From NCBI RefSeq assembly GCF_019049325.1, contig NZ_JAGMUO010000034.1, positions 159,764 through 223,763 of the forward strand: DNA of 64,000 nt, given 5' to 3'. Origin of the DNA: Streptomyces sp. AC512_CC834. Its GTDB lineage: Bacteria; Actinomycetota; Actinomycetes; Streptomycetales; Streptomycetaceae. The notes under the pieces are model-generated. The model did not search any database. It was not told where the DNA came from and saw only the letters and a program-made list of their open reading frames with translations. The translations under genes and the position numbers were made by a program. Shown here piece by piece: positions 1 through 9,373 of this stretch; the first letter of the stretch is position 1, and each line of letters begins with the position of its first letter.

Positions 1-88
1 GACCTCCTGGTCCGACTTGAAGTCCTTGGCGGACAGGGCGACTTCGCTCTTCGGAACCATCGGTACCTTCGGCACCAGGGGCAGTGTC

Positions 89-99
<11 letters not shown>
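1..99 (-). CDS. korB: 2-oxoacid:ferredoxin oxidoreductase beta subunit, N-terminal fragment
   Basis: Only the first 33 codons lie in the window; the gene continues past the left edge. It starts with an ATG at 99 and overlaps the 3' end of the preceding alpha-subunit gene by 11 bp, the usual korA-korB arrangement of actinobacteria. The visible N terminus (MTIETLPLVPKVPMVPKSEV) is the low-complexity leader typical of actinobacterial KorB; the thiamine diphosphate domain would follow outside the window. The call rests mainly on coupling to the recognisable alpha gene. Expected role: the TPP-binding subunit converting 2-oxoglutarate or another 2-oxoacid to acyl-CoA with reduction of ferredoxin. 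It is probably core metabolism and marks the left border of the accessory locus. Confidence 0.75.
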
Positions 100-1948
<1,849 letters not shown>

Positions 1949-2351
1949 CACCGGCAAGTGCCTCTCCCTGGGGCGGAATGCGCGTGTGCGGGCAGCACCC
2001 GTAGAGCCGTCGCGCCGACGGAGGGCTGGGCGCCCGCAGCGAGCGTAGGACGGCCACGAGAGAATTTCAATGGGCGTTGAATTGCGGCCGTCCGGAGGTC
2101 CGGCGCCCCGAGGTGTCGACGGTGGCCCGGCGTGATTTCGCGGTTGGCGTCGAGACGGGTGGGGCTGGTGTGGCTGGTGTGACTGATGGAGTAACAAAAG
2201 CCGCATTTTGCCCGATGGTTGAGGGTCTGGAGGGGCCGGAAAGCTTTGACCCTGGAAGTCACTGAATGTAGACTTCATGATCAGGTGAATTGATGTAACC
2301 GGGCGGAAAGCACGTCTTACGGGGGACTCGTGATGGAGAGGAAGTGCCGCC
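1949..2351. promoter_or_regulatory. Divergent intergenic region korA / TetR1 with AT-rich operator-like sites
   Basis: No gene is visible in this 403-bp gap. It carries two AT-rich islands unlike the GC-rich surroundings. At 2062-2084 there is an imperfect inverted repeat TTTCAA-(6)-TTGAATT. At 2264-2295 GTAGACTTCAT (2268-2278) is followed by GTGAATTGATG. The same 11-mer recurs at 3573-3583 before the exporter gene, pointing to a shared repressor, plausibly the TetR encoded next door. Confidence 0.5.
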
Positions 2352-2948
2352 GTGGCCGAGGCTAGAGGAGTTTTCAACACCCGTCAGGCCATCATGCGGT
2401 CCGCGGCGGACCTGTTCGCCGAACTGGGCTACGGAAACGCGTCGTTGCGCGCCATCGCGGCCGACGCGGGCTGCGATCCGGCGCTGATCGCGCACTACTT
2501 CACCTCCAAGGAGGCTCTGTACGACGCGGTGGTCGCCGAGACGGTTCGGCCGGCCGGTGTGTTCCGGGAGGCGGTCGGGCGCCGGGACGCCGCCGCCGCG
2601 GAGTGGCTGCTGCGCCATGCCGTCGCCGACTGGGACGACTCCGTGCAGCGGCTGCGGATCCTCGGCGTGCTGCGGTCCGCGCTGGACCTGCCCGCAGCCA
2701 AGGCGCGCATCCGGCAGTCGCTGGTGCCGGAGGGGGTCGGCGAGGACGACGAGATCCGGCTGGCACTGGTCAGCAGCCTCTTCATCGGAGTCATGACGGC
2801 CCGTCACATGGACCTGCTGCCGCCCGAGCTCATGAAGAGCGACGAGGATCCCGAGGGGCTGGTGAGGGCGCTGGCACCGGTGGTCGCCGCGTACCTGGCC
2901 GCAGGCCCGACGGAGGACGAGGGCGGAGGCGGGGCGGCGCGGCGGTAG
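2352..2948 (+). CDS. TetR-family regulator 1
   Basis: 198 residues, GTG start (GAGAGGAAGTGCC upstream). The N-terminal helix-turn-helix is clear: ADLFAELGYGNASLRAIAADAG followed by CDPALIAHYFTSKEAL, the canonical TetR recognition helix and following turn. The C-terminal ligand/dimer domain is less conserved but ends in the FIGVMTARHMDLLP helix seen in the PsrA/YsiA-like subgroup. The gene precedes a DHA2-type exporter, and both have the 11-mer GTAGACTTCAT in their promoter regions (2268-2278 and 3573-3583). The simplest reading is an autoregulated repressor of the exporter that responds to the cluster product. It is one of five TetR genes in the window, several with similar HTH regions (DPALI-HFF/HYF...KE). 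Its ligand is unknown. Confidence 0.9.
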   Translation: MAEARGVFNTRQAIMRSAADLFAELGYGNASLRAIAADAGCDPALIAHYFTSKEALYDAVVAETVRPAGVFREAVGRRDAAAAEWLLRHAVADWDDSVQRLRILGVLRSALDLPAAKARIRQSLVPEGVGEDDEIRLALVSSLFIGVMTARHMDLLPPELMKSDEDPEGLVRALAPVVAAYLAAGPTEDEGGGGAARR

Positions 2949-2980
2949 CGGGGCGCCGGTGCGGGCGGTGTCCGCGCAGC

Positions 2981-3063
2981 CCGCACCCGCACTCGCACCC
3001 GCACTCGCACCCGCACCCGCACTCGCACCCGCACCCGCACCCGCACCCACACCCGCACCCGCA
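2981..3063. repeat. Hexanucleotide tandem repeat (CGCACC/CGCACT)
   Basis: About 83 bp of near-perfect 6-bp repeats (CCGCAC with CTCGCAC variants) begin 32 bp after the TetR1 stop codon. It is non-coding on present evidence and likely arose by replication slippage. The rest of the gap 3064-3570 shows only a long hairpin (3143-3205) and no convincing gene. Confidence 0.8.
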
Positions 3064-3142
3064 AGCGGTCCTCCGTATGCGCGGCGACCTCGGCTGGCCG
3101 CTTCCGGGCCGACGCTGTTGGTGATTCCGTAGCGGTCGGTGT

Positions 3143-3205
3143 TTGGACAGTCTGTCCCGGCGCAAGCGCCACTTCGGCGGCGTGTCGCCGGGGCAAACTG
3201 TCCAA
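3143..3205. terminator. Long imperfect hairpin downstream of TetR1
   Basis: The arms 3143-3162 (TTGGACAGTCTGTCCCGGCG) and 3186-3205 pair at 18 of 20 positions. A second small GCGCC/GGCGG stem lies inside the loop. There is no T-tract, as is common for Streptomyces terminators. It lies between TetR1 and the exporter gene. It could terminate TetR1 transcription or be a binding palindrome; the nested ACAGTNTGT-like arms leave the second possibility open. Confidence 0.5.
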
Positions 3206-3571
3206 TCATGAGCCCCGGACCACGGGGTCGACGACCCATGGCCTCAAGTCCTCGACGGCCGCGTCGATCCCCGACTCCTCGGCGAGCCGGCGGGGTGTTC
3301 GTGCCGAGGCTCGGCGCCCCCGCTGTCGGCCGCTGCGGCCCGCTGCGGGCACGTTCGGCATCCGTTGACTTGGCCGGCGGTCGGACCTCGCGTGCTCTCC
3401 GAGCCCCGTGGTTCCGGGGTCCGGCATGACGGTGCGGTGGGCCCGCCGGCGTGCTCCGCCCCACGTCCGCCCGCCTGACGCGGCCTCAAACCCGATGGCC
3501 ACCAGTGATGTTGAACGGAGTGTCGGTGTCCGGATCGCGGTCATCCAGCTTGCGGTGTGGAATTCAGTGCT

Positions 3572-3597
3572 CGTAGACTTCATTGGAGAATGAATAA
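3572..3597. promoter_or_regulatory. Operator-like site upstream of the DHA2 exporter
   Basis: CGTAGACTTCATTGG followed by AGAATGAATAA, an AT-rich island 44 bp before the exporter start codon. Its 11-mer GTAGACTTCAT is identical to the one before TetR1 (2268-2278) and one mismatch from the reverse complement of the ATGAACTCTAC site found at 27855-27865 and 61757-61767. Confidence 0.5.
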
Positions 3598-3640
3598 CTC
3601 GCGGGCGCTGTCACTAGGGCAGTGGACCCAAGGAGGGAAC

Positions 3641-5389
3641 ATGGAATCGACTGACACGGGCGTGCAGGGGACTGCGCCGCCCGGTACCTCACGTGGTCCG
3701 GGCGCCGTCGCGAATCCGGCACGTTGGGTCGTCCTCGCGGTCACACTGTCCGCGATCTTCATGCAGATGCTGGACACCACGATCACGATGGTCGCGCTGC
3801 CCTCGTTGCAGAGCGACCTCGGCGCCACCTTCGCCGAGATCCAGCTCGTCGTCGCGGTCTACTCGCTCGCGTTCGCCTGTGTGCTGGTCACCGGCGGCCG
3901 CCTCGGCGACATCTACGGCCGCCGCAAGGTCTTCCTGATCGGCATGCTGGGCTTCACCGTCGCCTCGGTGCTCTGCGGCGCGGCTCCCGGTTCGACCTTC
4001 CTGATCGCCTCCCGGGTGCTCCAGGGCATGTGCTCGGGCCTGATGTTCCCCCAGGTGCTCTCGATCATCCAGGTCACCTTCTCGACGAAGGAACGCCCCA
4101 AGGCCCTCGCCATGTACGGCGCCTCGATCGGTCTCGGCACCGTGCTCGGCCCGGTGCTCGGCGGCTGGCTGATCGACCTGGACATCCTGGGTACGGACTG
4201 GCGGGCCATCTTCTACGTCAACCTCCCGGTCGGCCTGATCGCCCTGTGCCTCGGCCTGGCCAAGATCCCCGAGTCCTCCGCCGAGGACTCGAGCCGGCTC
4301 GACGTCGTCGGCGCGCTGATCCTCAGCGCCGGTCTCTTCAGTCTGATCCTGCCGCTCGTCATCGGCCGGGAGCACGACTGGCCCGGCTGGAGCCTGGTTC
4401 TCCTCGTGCTGAGCCCACTGCTGCTCGTCGAGTTCTTCGTGTACGAGAAGAAGCTGACGAAACTGGCCGGCAAGTCACCCCTGGTGCCGACGGGCCTCTT
4501 CAAGGAGCGCTCGTTCACCGTCGGCCTCATCATCAGCGTGGTGTTCTTCGCCGGCATCCCGTCGTTCTTCATGACCTTCTTCATGAGCCTGCAGATCGGC
4601 TTCGGCTACACCCCGATCTCCGCCGGTCTGGTCAGCCTCGGCTTCGCCCTCCTCATCGCCGTGGGGTCGGCCCGTTCGACGGCCGTGGTCAAGCGGCTCG
4701 GCACCAAGACGCTCGCGGTGGGCACCGGGTTGCTGCTCGTCGGCATGGCAGGTGTGATCGGCACCCTGCACTGGGCCGGTTCCGACCTGCACGGCTACCA
4801 GTTGATCCCGTCCCTGATGGTCGCCGGTCTCGGTGGTGGCTTCTTCCTCGCCCCGTGCACCGGGATCATCCTGGCCGGAATCCGTTCCCGTGAGGCGGGA
4901 GCCGCGTCCGGCATGCTGGCCACGGTGCAGCAGGTCGGCATCGCCATCGGCATCGCGGTCGCGGGCATCCTCTTCTACGGACTGCTCGGCTCCAACGCCG
5001 ACGGTGCCGCGCAGGCGGCGGTGCCGCAGTTGCGGCAGGACCTGGCGGCGGCGGGGCTGAGCGAGGCTCAGCAGGACAAGGCCACGGCCGGGTTCGAGAC
5101 CTGCTTCCACGACCGGATGAACCAGAAGGACCTCACCGAGACGCCGGAGAGCTGCGCGCGCATCGAGCAGGAGATGGCGAGCACGCCCGCACCTGCGGAG
5201 GTCAAGGAGAAGGTCCAGGCCGCCGTGCTCGGCGAGGCGGTGCCCGAGGCACGCAAGACCAACTTCGGCGACAGCTTCGAGCAGGTCGTGTACTGGCAGA
5301 TCGGCTGCTTCGGCCTGTCCTGCCTGCTGGTCCTCGCCCTGCCGAAGGTCCGCCCGGAAGACGTCGGGGACGTGCCCGGCGGCGCCTGA
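3641..5389 (+). CDS. DHA2-family (14-TM) MFS drug exporter
   Basis: 582 residues with a strong ribosome-binding site (AAGGAGG, 4 nt before the ATG). The first membrane segment contains the DHA2 signature LDTTITMVALPSLQSDL. The loop 2-3 motif GGRLGDIYGRRKVFLIG and motif C (GASIGLGTVLGPVLGGWL) are intact. Length and hydrophobic segments fit a 14-TM EmrB/QacA-like proton antiporter. A hydrophilic stretch of about 100 residues precedes the last TM segment, as in several Streptomyces antibiotic exporters. With the adjacent TetR1 and their shared promoter element it forms a typical repressor-efflux pair. Likely role: export of, and self-protection against, the halogenated product; the substrate is inferred from context only. 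Confidence 0.92.
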   Translation: MESTDTGVQGTAPPGTSRGPGAVANPARWVVLAVTLSAIFMQMLDTTITMVALPSLQSDLGATFAEIQLVVAVYSLAFACVLVTGGRLGDIYGRRKVFLIGMLGFTVASVLCGAAPGSTFLIASRVLQGMCSGLMFPQVLSIIQVTFSTKERPKALAMYGASIGLGTVLGPVLGGWLIDLDILGTDWRAIFYVNLPVGLIALCLGLAKIPESSAEDSSRLDVVGALILSAGLFSLILPLVIGREHDWPGWSLVLLVLSPLLLVEFFVYEKKLTKLAGKSPLVPTGLFKERSFTVGLIISVVFFAGIPSFFMTFFMSLQIGFGYTPISAGLVSLGFALLIAVGSARSTAVVKRLGTKTLAVGTGLLLVGMAGVIGTLHWAGSDLHGYQLIPSLMVAGLGGGFFLAPCTGIILAGIRSREAGAASGMLATVQQVGIAIGIAVAGILFYGLLGSNADGAAQAAVPQLRQDLAAAGLSEAQQDKATAGFETCFHDRMNQKDLTETPESCARIEQEMASTPAPAEVKEKVQAAVLGEAVPEARKTNFGDSFEQVVYWQIGCFGLSCLLVLALPKVRPEDVGDVPGGA

Positions 5390-5556
5390 TCGGGCCCAAG
5401 TGTCCGGACAGGGACCACGGGTCCCGGAACACCTCGCGGCAGGCCGGGCGCCGCTCCGCATCTCCGGTCCGTGACCGGGGGCGGGGCGGCGCCGCCGCTG
5501 CGCGCCGCTGCCGCCCCCCGGCCCCAACCTCCGCGTACACGCGGTGAAAGGACGTC

Positions 5557-6621
5557 GTGAGCATCGTGTTCTGGGTTCTGACGCTCGGCGTCGCATCGGC
5601 TCTCGCGTACGCGGCCGCGGCCGTCGCCCAGCGGGCCGTGGCCACCCGCGACCGCGGGACCGACCACGACGCCGGCGCGGCATCCGACGCCCCGCGCGGA
5701 CGTCGGCGCGCCGTCCGCCCGGTGACGTGGCTGGTCGCCCTGCTGTGCAACGCGCTGGGTGCCGCCCTGCACGCGGCGGCGCTGCGCTACGGCTCGCTCG
5801 TCGCCGTGCAGATGCTCGGCGTGCTCACCCTCGTGGCGGCGCCCCTGCTGTCCGGCGTGGTGACGCGCCGCCGTACGACCGGTGCGCAGGCGCGGGGCAT
5901 CGCGCTGACCGTGACCGGTGTCGCAGGCCTGCTCTGCCTCACCCGGACCGCCGAGCCGAGCCGTGCCCTGGACTCCTCGGAGGCGACCGAGGTGGTCGCC
6001 CTGACCGTCGTGGTGCTCGGCGCCGCGATAGCCGCCGGTGCCGTGTCCCGGCGGACGTCGGCCACGAGCCTGTGGCACGCGCTCGCCGCGGGGGTCGCCT
6101 TCGGGGCCGCGTCGGCCCTGACGCAGACCGCGGTGCTGGAACTGACGGGCGGGGGAGCGGAGGCGAGCTCGACGGGCCTTGCCGTACTCGCCGTGGCGGG
6201 GGTGGCCTGTCTGGCGTCGGCCGGGCTCGCCCTGTGTCAACTGGCGTACCGGGGCGGCCTGGTGGCACCGCTGGCCACCCTGACCCTGGTGAATCCGCTG
6301 TACGCCGCCGTCATAGGCGTCGTCGTACTCGGAGACCGCTACGCGACCGGAGTGCCCGGTGCGCTGGCCTCGGCCGCCGCGGCGTTCGCGGCGGCTCGAG
6401 GAGTCTTCGTACTGGCCCACGCGGGGCCGTCGGGGGAGCGGGAACCGCTGCCCCCGTGTGAGCCGCTACTCCCGTGTGAGCCGCTACTCCCCGGTGAGCC
6501 GCTCGAAGTGGACCTCGACGGCCGGCACGAACCACTCGACGAGTTTCTCGAAGTCGAGCGAGGCAAGCGGCTCCACCTGGAGGACGTACCGGAGCAGCAC
6601 CAGGCCGGCGAGCTGCGCTGA
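5557..6621 (+). CDS. EamA/DMT-like membrane protein
   Basis: 354 residues, GTG start preceded by GAAAGGACGTC. About nine to ten hydrophobic helices form two EamA-like halves (for example the segment around LGVLTLVAAPLLSGVVTRRR and the C-terminal TLVNPLYAAVIGVVVLGDRY motif, typical of DMT/EamA transporters). It probably moves a small metabolite or amino acid. The C terminus is odd: after a three-fold hexapeptide repeat (PCEPLL, nt about 6450-6500) the last 46 codons overlap, antisense, the 3' end of the convergent TetR2 gene. The tail composition is that of an antisense shadow, so the functional protein may end near residue 305. The substrate is unknown, and participation in the cluster is plausible but unproven. 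Confidence 0.75.
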   Translation: MSIVFWVLTLGVASALAYAAAAVAQRAVATRDRGTDHDAGAASDAPRGRRRAVRPVTWLVALLCNALGAALHAAALRYGSLVAVQMLGVLTLVAAPLLSGVVTRRRTTGAQARGIALTVTGVAGLLCLTRTAEPSRALDSSEATEVVALTVVVLGAAIAAGAVSRRTSATSLWHALAAGVAFGAASALTQTAVLELTGGGAEASSTGLAVLAVAGVACLASAGLALCQLAYRGGLVAPLATLTLVNPLYAAVIGVVVLGDRYATGVPGALASAAAAFAAARGVFVLAHAGPSGEREPLPPCEPLLPCEPLLPGEPLEVDLDGRHEPLDEFLEVERGKRLHLEDVPEQHQAGELR

Positions 6622-7173
6622 CACGAGGGAGCCGAGCGCCGGAGTCCGGTCGGTCTCCTCGGGGACGAGCTGCCGTACGCAGGCGGCGAAGCCTTCCTCG
6701 ATCTGGTCCCGGAACCGCTGGGACGTCGCCTCGTCGGACAGTCCCGTCCGGTAGACGGCGACCATCGCGGGCCGCGTCGTCTCGTCCTCCCAGAAGGAGA
6801 GGAACGTCCGCGCCACCTGTTCGCCGGGGCGCTCCAGGGGCGTTTCGCGGCCGGTGTCCGTCAGGGCGTCGAAGAGAGCCGACACGTCGAGACGGGAGGC
6901 GATCGCGTCCCGGAACACCCCTTCCTTGTTGCTGAAGAAGTGATGGATCAGGGCCGGGTCGACCTGTGCCTGCTGGGCGATGCCGCGCATGGTGGTCCCG
7001 GCGTAGCCCTTGGCCGCGAAGAGTTCGAGTGCCGCGGTGAGGATCTGTTCCTTGGTGCTGGTCTGTCCCGGGCGTCGTCCGCCGCCGCGCGAGGGCGGCC
7101 GGGCGGCCCGCGCGGCGGCGGACGGGGGCGCGGTGGCCTTCTTCGCGCAGGGGATCCCGTTACCGGTGCTCAC
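6484..7173 (-). CDS. TetR-family regulator 2
   Basis: 229 residues. A basic, low-complexity N-terminal arm of about 38 residues precedes the HTH (ALELFAAKGYAGTTMRGIAQ, then VDPALIHHFFSNKEGVF). The C-terminal half has FLSFWEDETTRPAMVAVYRTG and LRYVLQVEPLASLDFEKLV. These segments closely resemble TetR3 (FWESEDTRYAMTAIYRAG; MRYVLGIHPLATMEFEEF), so the two are paralogues. Its 3' end overlaps the convergent EamA gene by 138 bp. An AT-rich operator-like element lies just upstream at 7183-7210, consistent with autoregulation. It is probably a pathway regulator; the ligand is unknown. Confidence 0.9.
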   Translation of the reverse strand: MSTGNGIPCAKKATAPPSAAARAARPPSRGGGRRPGQTSTKEQILTAALELFAAKGYAGTTMRGIAQQAQVDPALIHHFFSNKEGVFRDAIASRLDVSALFDALTDTGRETPLERPGEQVARTFLSFWEDETTRPAMVAVYRTGLSDEATSQRFRDQIEEGFAACVRQLVPEETDRTPALGSLVSAQLAGLVLLRYVLQVEPLASLDFEKLVEWFVPAVEVHFERLTGE

Positions 7174-7484
7174 TAGGCCCCCTTCATGTTAATTCATGTT
7201 TCGTAGAAATCCACGGTACAGCATTCCACATGGGACGACTCCCCGGTAGGGAGCATTCCGGCACCCCCGCGCCGGTGTCGAGTCCCGCCGGCCGTCGTGG
7301 CGGAAGCTGGCCGGATCCGGTCAGTGTCCGGCCGGTCGGCGCCCTCGGGAAACCGCTTGCGGCACAGAGAACCGCCGCCCCTGGGCTCTCGTCGGTGAGC
7401 CCGTACGGGACGGCGGTCGTTCTGCCCGGATCCTCCTTGTGGCGCGGGCCCTTCACGGCCCCGGGGAAACCCCCGCGGGGGCGC
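7174..7484. promoter_or_regulatory. TetR2 promoter region with operator-like element
   Basis: A 311-bp gap without a convincing gene. The AT-rich element TTCATGTTAATTCATGTTTCGTAGAAAT (7183-7210) holds two direct TTCATGTT copies and a CGTAGAAAT half-site like CGTAGACTTCAT at 3572. Near the pseudo-halogenase stop codon there is a CCCCCGCGGGGG palindrome (about 7470-7481). The rest is featureless GC-rich sequence. Confidence 0.45.
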
Positions 7485-9359
7485 TCACCGCTCGACGTCC
7501 GGCAGGACGGTGGCGCCCCGGGTGAGGACCCGCTGGACCATGTACGGCGCCTTGCGTTTGGCCCACAGCAGCACCTTGATCCGCTTCAACGGCGTGAAGT
7601 TGTAGTAGCGGTCGGCCGGATCGCCGAAGGCGAAGAGCGGCGGGATGAACGAGGCCGAGCGCAGTTGGCCGAAGATCCGCTCGGCCGCGGCGCCCGGCGC
7701 CAGCCGGTTGTCGGCGACCTGTCGCAGCGTCCGGTCCAGGTCGTCGAAGAGTGCGACGAAGCCCGGGTAGACCGGGAACCACAGCCCGGCCCCTCTGCGG
7801 CGCCCCAGCTCGTCCCACTGACCGGGACGTCCTGGCCGGGCGAGGGCGTCGTTGCGGGCCCGCTTCAGGGACAGCGCGGCGAACATGGAGTGCAGCAGCC
7901 ACACCCGGCAGAAGGCGTTCCAGAGCCGGAAGTCGGTGGTCGCGGCGAGCGCCGAGCGCAGCAGCCGGTCTCCGTGCTCGACGAGGTCCGCCTGGAACGC
8001 CTCCAACGGCCGGAAACGCTCCACCGACCAGTCGCAGGACCGTGCGGCCCCGATGATCCGGGCCGCCGCCTCGTGGACGAGTTCCGCGGTCAGGGTGACG
8101 TCCCGGGAGAGGGTGAAGTCGCAGCGTACGGCGGACCGGTCCAGGACGACGAAGCCGTCGCCGGCGGCCGCGGTGGCCGCGTACTGCCACGGCTCCGAAC
8201 CGGCCCACGGACGGACCGCGGTGGCCTCGGCGAACTGCCACTCCAGGTCCGGGAACCGGCGGATCAGTTGCCGGAAGTCGTCCTCCGCCGACGCCGACCG
8301 CTGCGGCCACAGCTTGGCGTCGAGGCTCACCGACACGCTGGTGAGCGCGGCCTCGCCGGTACGCTGCTCGCCGAACGGCACGAGCTGGATCCAGCCGCCG
8401 GGGAACACCACCTGGGTGGTGCCGCCCGTCCAGGGCGTGCCGCGCTCGCCCGGGTCCACGCGCCGCTCCAGCGGCCGTACGCCCCGCAGATGGGCGGTGA
8501 GGACCCGCGAGGAGTGGCTCAGCGGGCGCAGCGCGGGGCCGTTGTCCAGCCGCTCCAGCATGGGGGCGTCGGGCCCGGACATGTCGACGACGAACTCGGC
8601 GCCGACCGTGCCGCCGTCGGCCAGCTCGATGGCGAAGTCCCCGGCCTCGCCCCGTACTTCGGTGAAGACCGGCCGCCCCTGCGGGATCCGGCTGCCGTAG
8701 TTCACGGCGAGCCGGTGCACCCAGGCGTCGACGTCCGGGCGGTACAGGTGCGACTCGCCGTGCTCGCTGGGCACGTTGAACTGCACCACCTGCTGTCGCC
8801 GTACGAGCGCGCCGGGCCGCGCGTACACGAAGCCGATGCTCGACTTGACGCCCGAGGTCCGCCGGATGTCCGCGGGCAACTGCCCAAAGTGTCCGAGCGT
8901 GGCCAGTTCGGGCACGTCGTAGCGGCGGGCGAGCAGTTCGAAGACCTCGGCGGTGTACGGGACCGTGGTCTCGCCGGCCGGAGCGGTGGCGTCGTGCGGC
9001 GAGTCGACGAGGACCACGTCCAGGCCGGCGCGGGCCAGGATCGCGGCGAGCATGCCGCCGCCGAGGTGGGCGCCGAGCACGGCGACGGTGTGCCGGGCCC
9101 CGCTCCCAGGCCGTACGGGGGCGGGCTCGTCCGCCGGGTCGAAGGGCAGCGCGGACTCGGCGGCGCCCACCGCCTCGGCGCCCTCGTCCCAGTCGCCGCC
9201 CCGGTCACCGGATGCGCCCGCGTCCGCGTCCGCCGCCGTCTTCGTCACCGTCCTCGTCACCGTCACCGGCCTGTGCGCGGTCCGCGGCGGAGTCCCGCTC
9301 TCCGCCGCCCCTTTCGCCGCCGTTCCCTCGCGTGCGTCCTTCGACTTGTCCTGTGGCAT
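7485..9359 (-). CDS. PltD-like degenerate flavin-dependent halogenase homologue (probable aromatising dehydratase)
   Basis: 624 residues. It aligns throughout with the halogenase encoded just upstream (YTAEVFELLARRYDVPELATLG against YTSVMLRILAARYGVPEIAHLS), but the catalytic hallmarks are eroded. The FAD motif GxGxxG reads GAHLGG (residues 96-101), and the WxWxIP halogenase signature reads WIQLVP (near residue 320). In pyoluteorin biosynthesis the non-halogenating homologue PltD has been reported to act as an aromatising dehydratase on PKS-bound intermediates; the same role is inferred here. The ATG at 9359 is preferred because AAGGAGG lies 8 nt upstream; an ATG at 9377 would overlap the upstream stop (ATGA). 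An unusual N-terminal extension of about 90 residues is rich in A, T and D. Last gene of the 27.7-7.5 kb operon. Confidence 0.8.
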   Translation of the reverse strand: MPQDKSKDAREGTAAKGAAESGTPPRTAHRPVTVTRTVTKTAADADAGASGDRGGDWDEGAEAVGAAESALPFDPADEPAPVRPGSGARHTVAVLGAHLGGGMLAAILARAGLDVVLVDSPHDATAPAGETTVPYTAEVFELLARRYDVPELATLGHFGQLPADIRRTSGVKSSIGFVYARPGALVRRQQVVQFNVPSEHGESHLYRPDVDAWVHRLAVNYGSRIPQGRPVFTEVRGEAGDFAIELADGGTVGAEFVVDMSGPDAPMLERLDNGPALRPLSHSSRVLTAHLRGVRPLERRVDPGERGTPWTGGTTQVVFPGGWIQLVPFGEQRTGEAALTSVSVSLDAKLWPQRSASAEDDFRQLIRRFPDLEWQFAEATAVRPWAGSEPWQYAATAAAGDGFVVLDRSAVRCDFTLSRDVTLTAELVHEAAARIIGAARSCDWSVERFRPLEAFQADLVEHGDRLLRSALAATTDFRLWNAFCRVWLLHSMFAALSLKRARNDALARPGRPGQWDELGRRRGAGLWFPVYPGFVALFDDLDRTLRQVADNRLAPGAAAERIFGQLRSASFIPPLFAFGDPADRYYNFTPLKRIKVLLWAKRKAPYMVQRVLTRGATVLPDVER

Positions 9360-9373
9360 CTCCCCGTCCTCCT

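Noticed and set aside
2259..3464. A 401-codon minus-strand open frame over TetR1 and the following gap
   Set aside because: It includes the antisense of the CGCACC repeat and of TetR1; the TetR HTH on the + strand is unmistakable.
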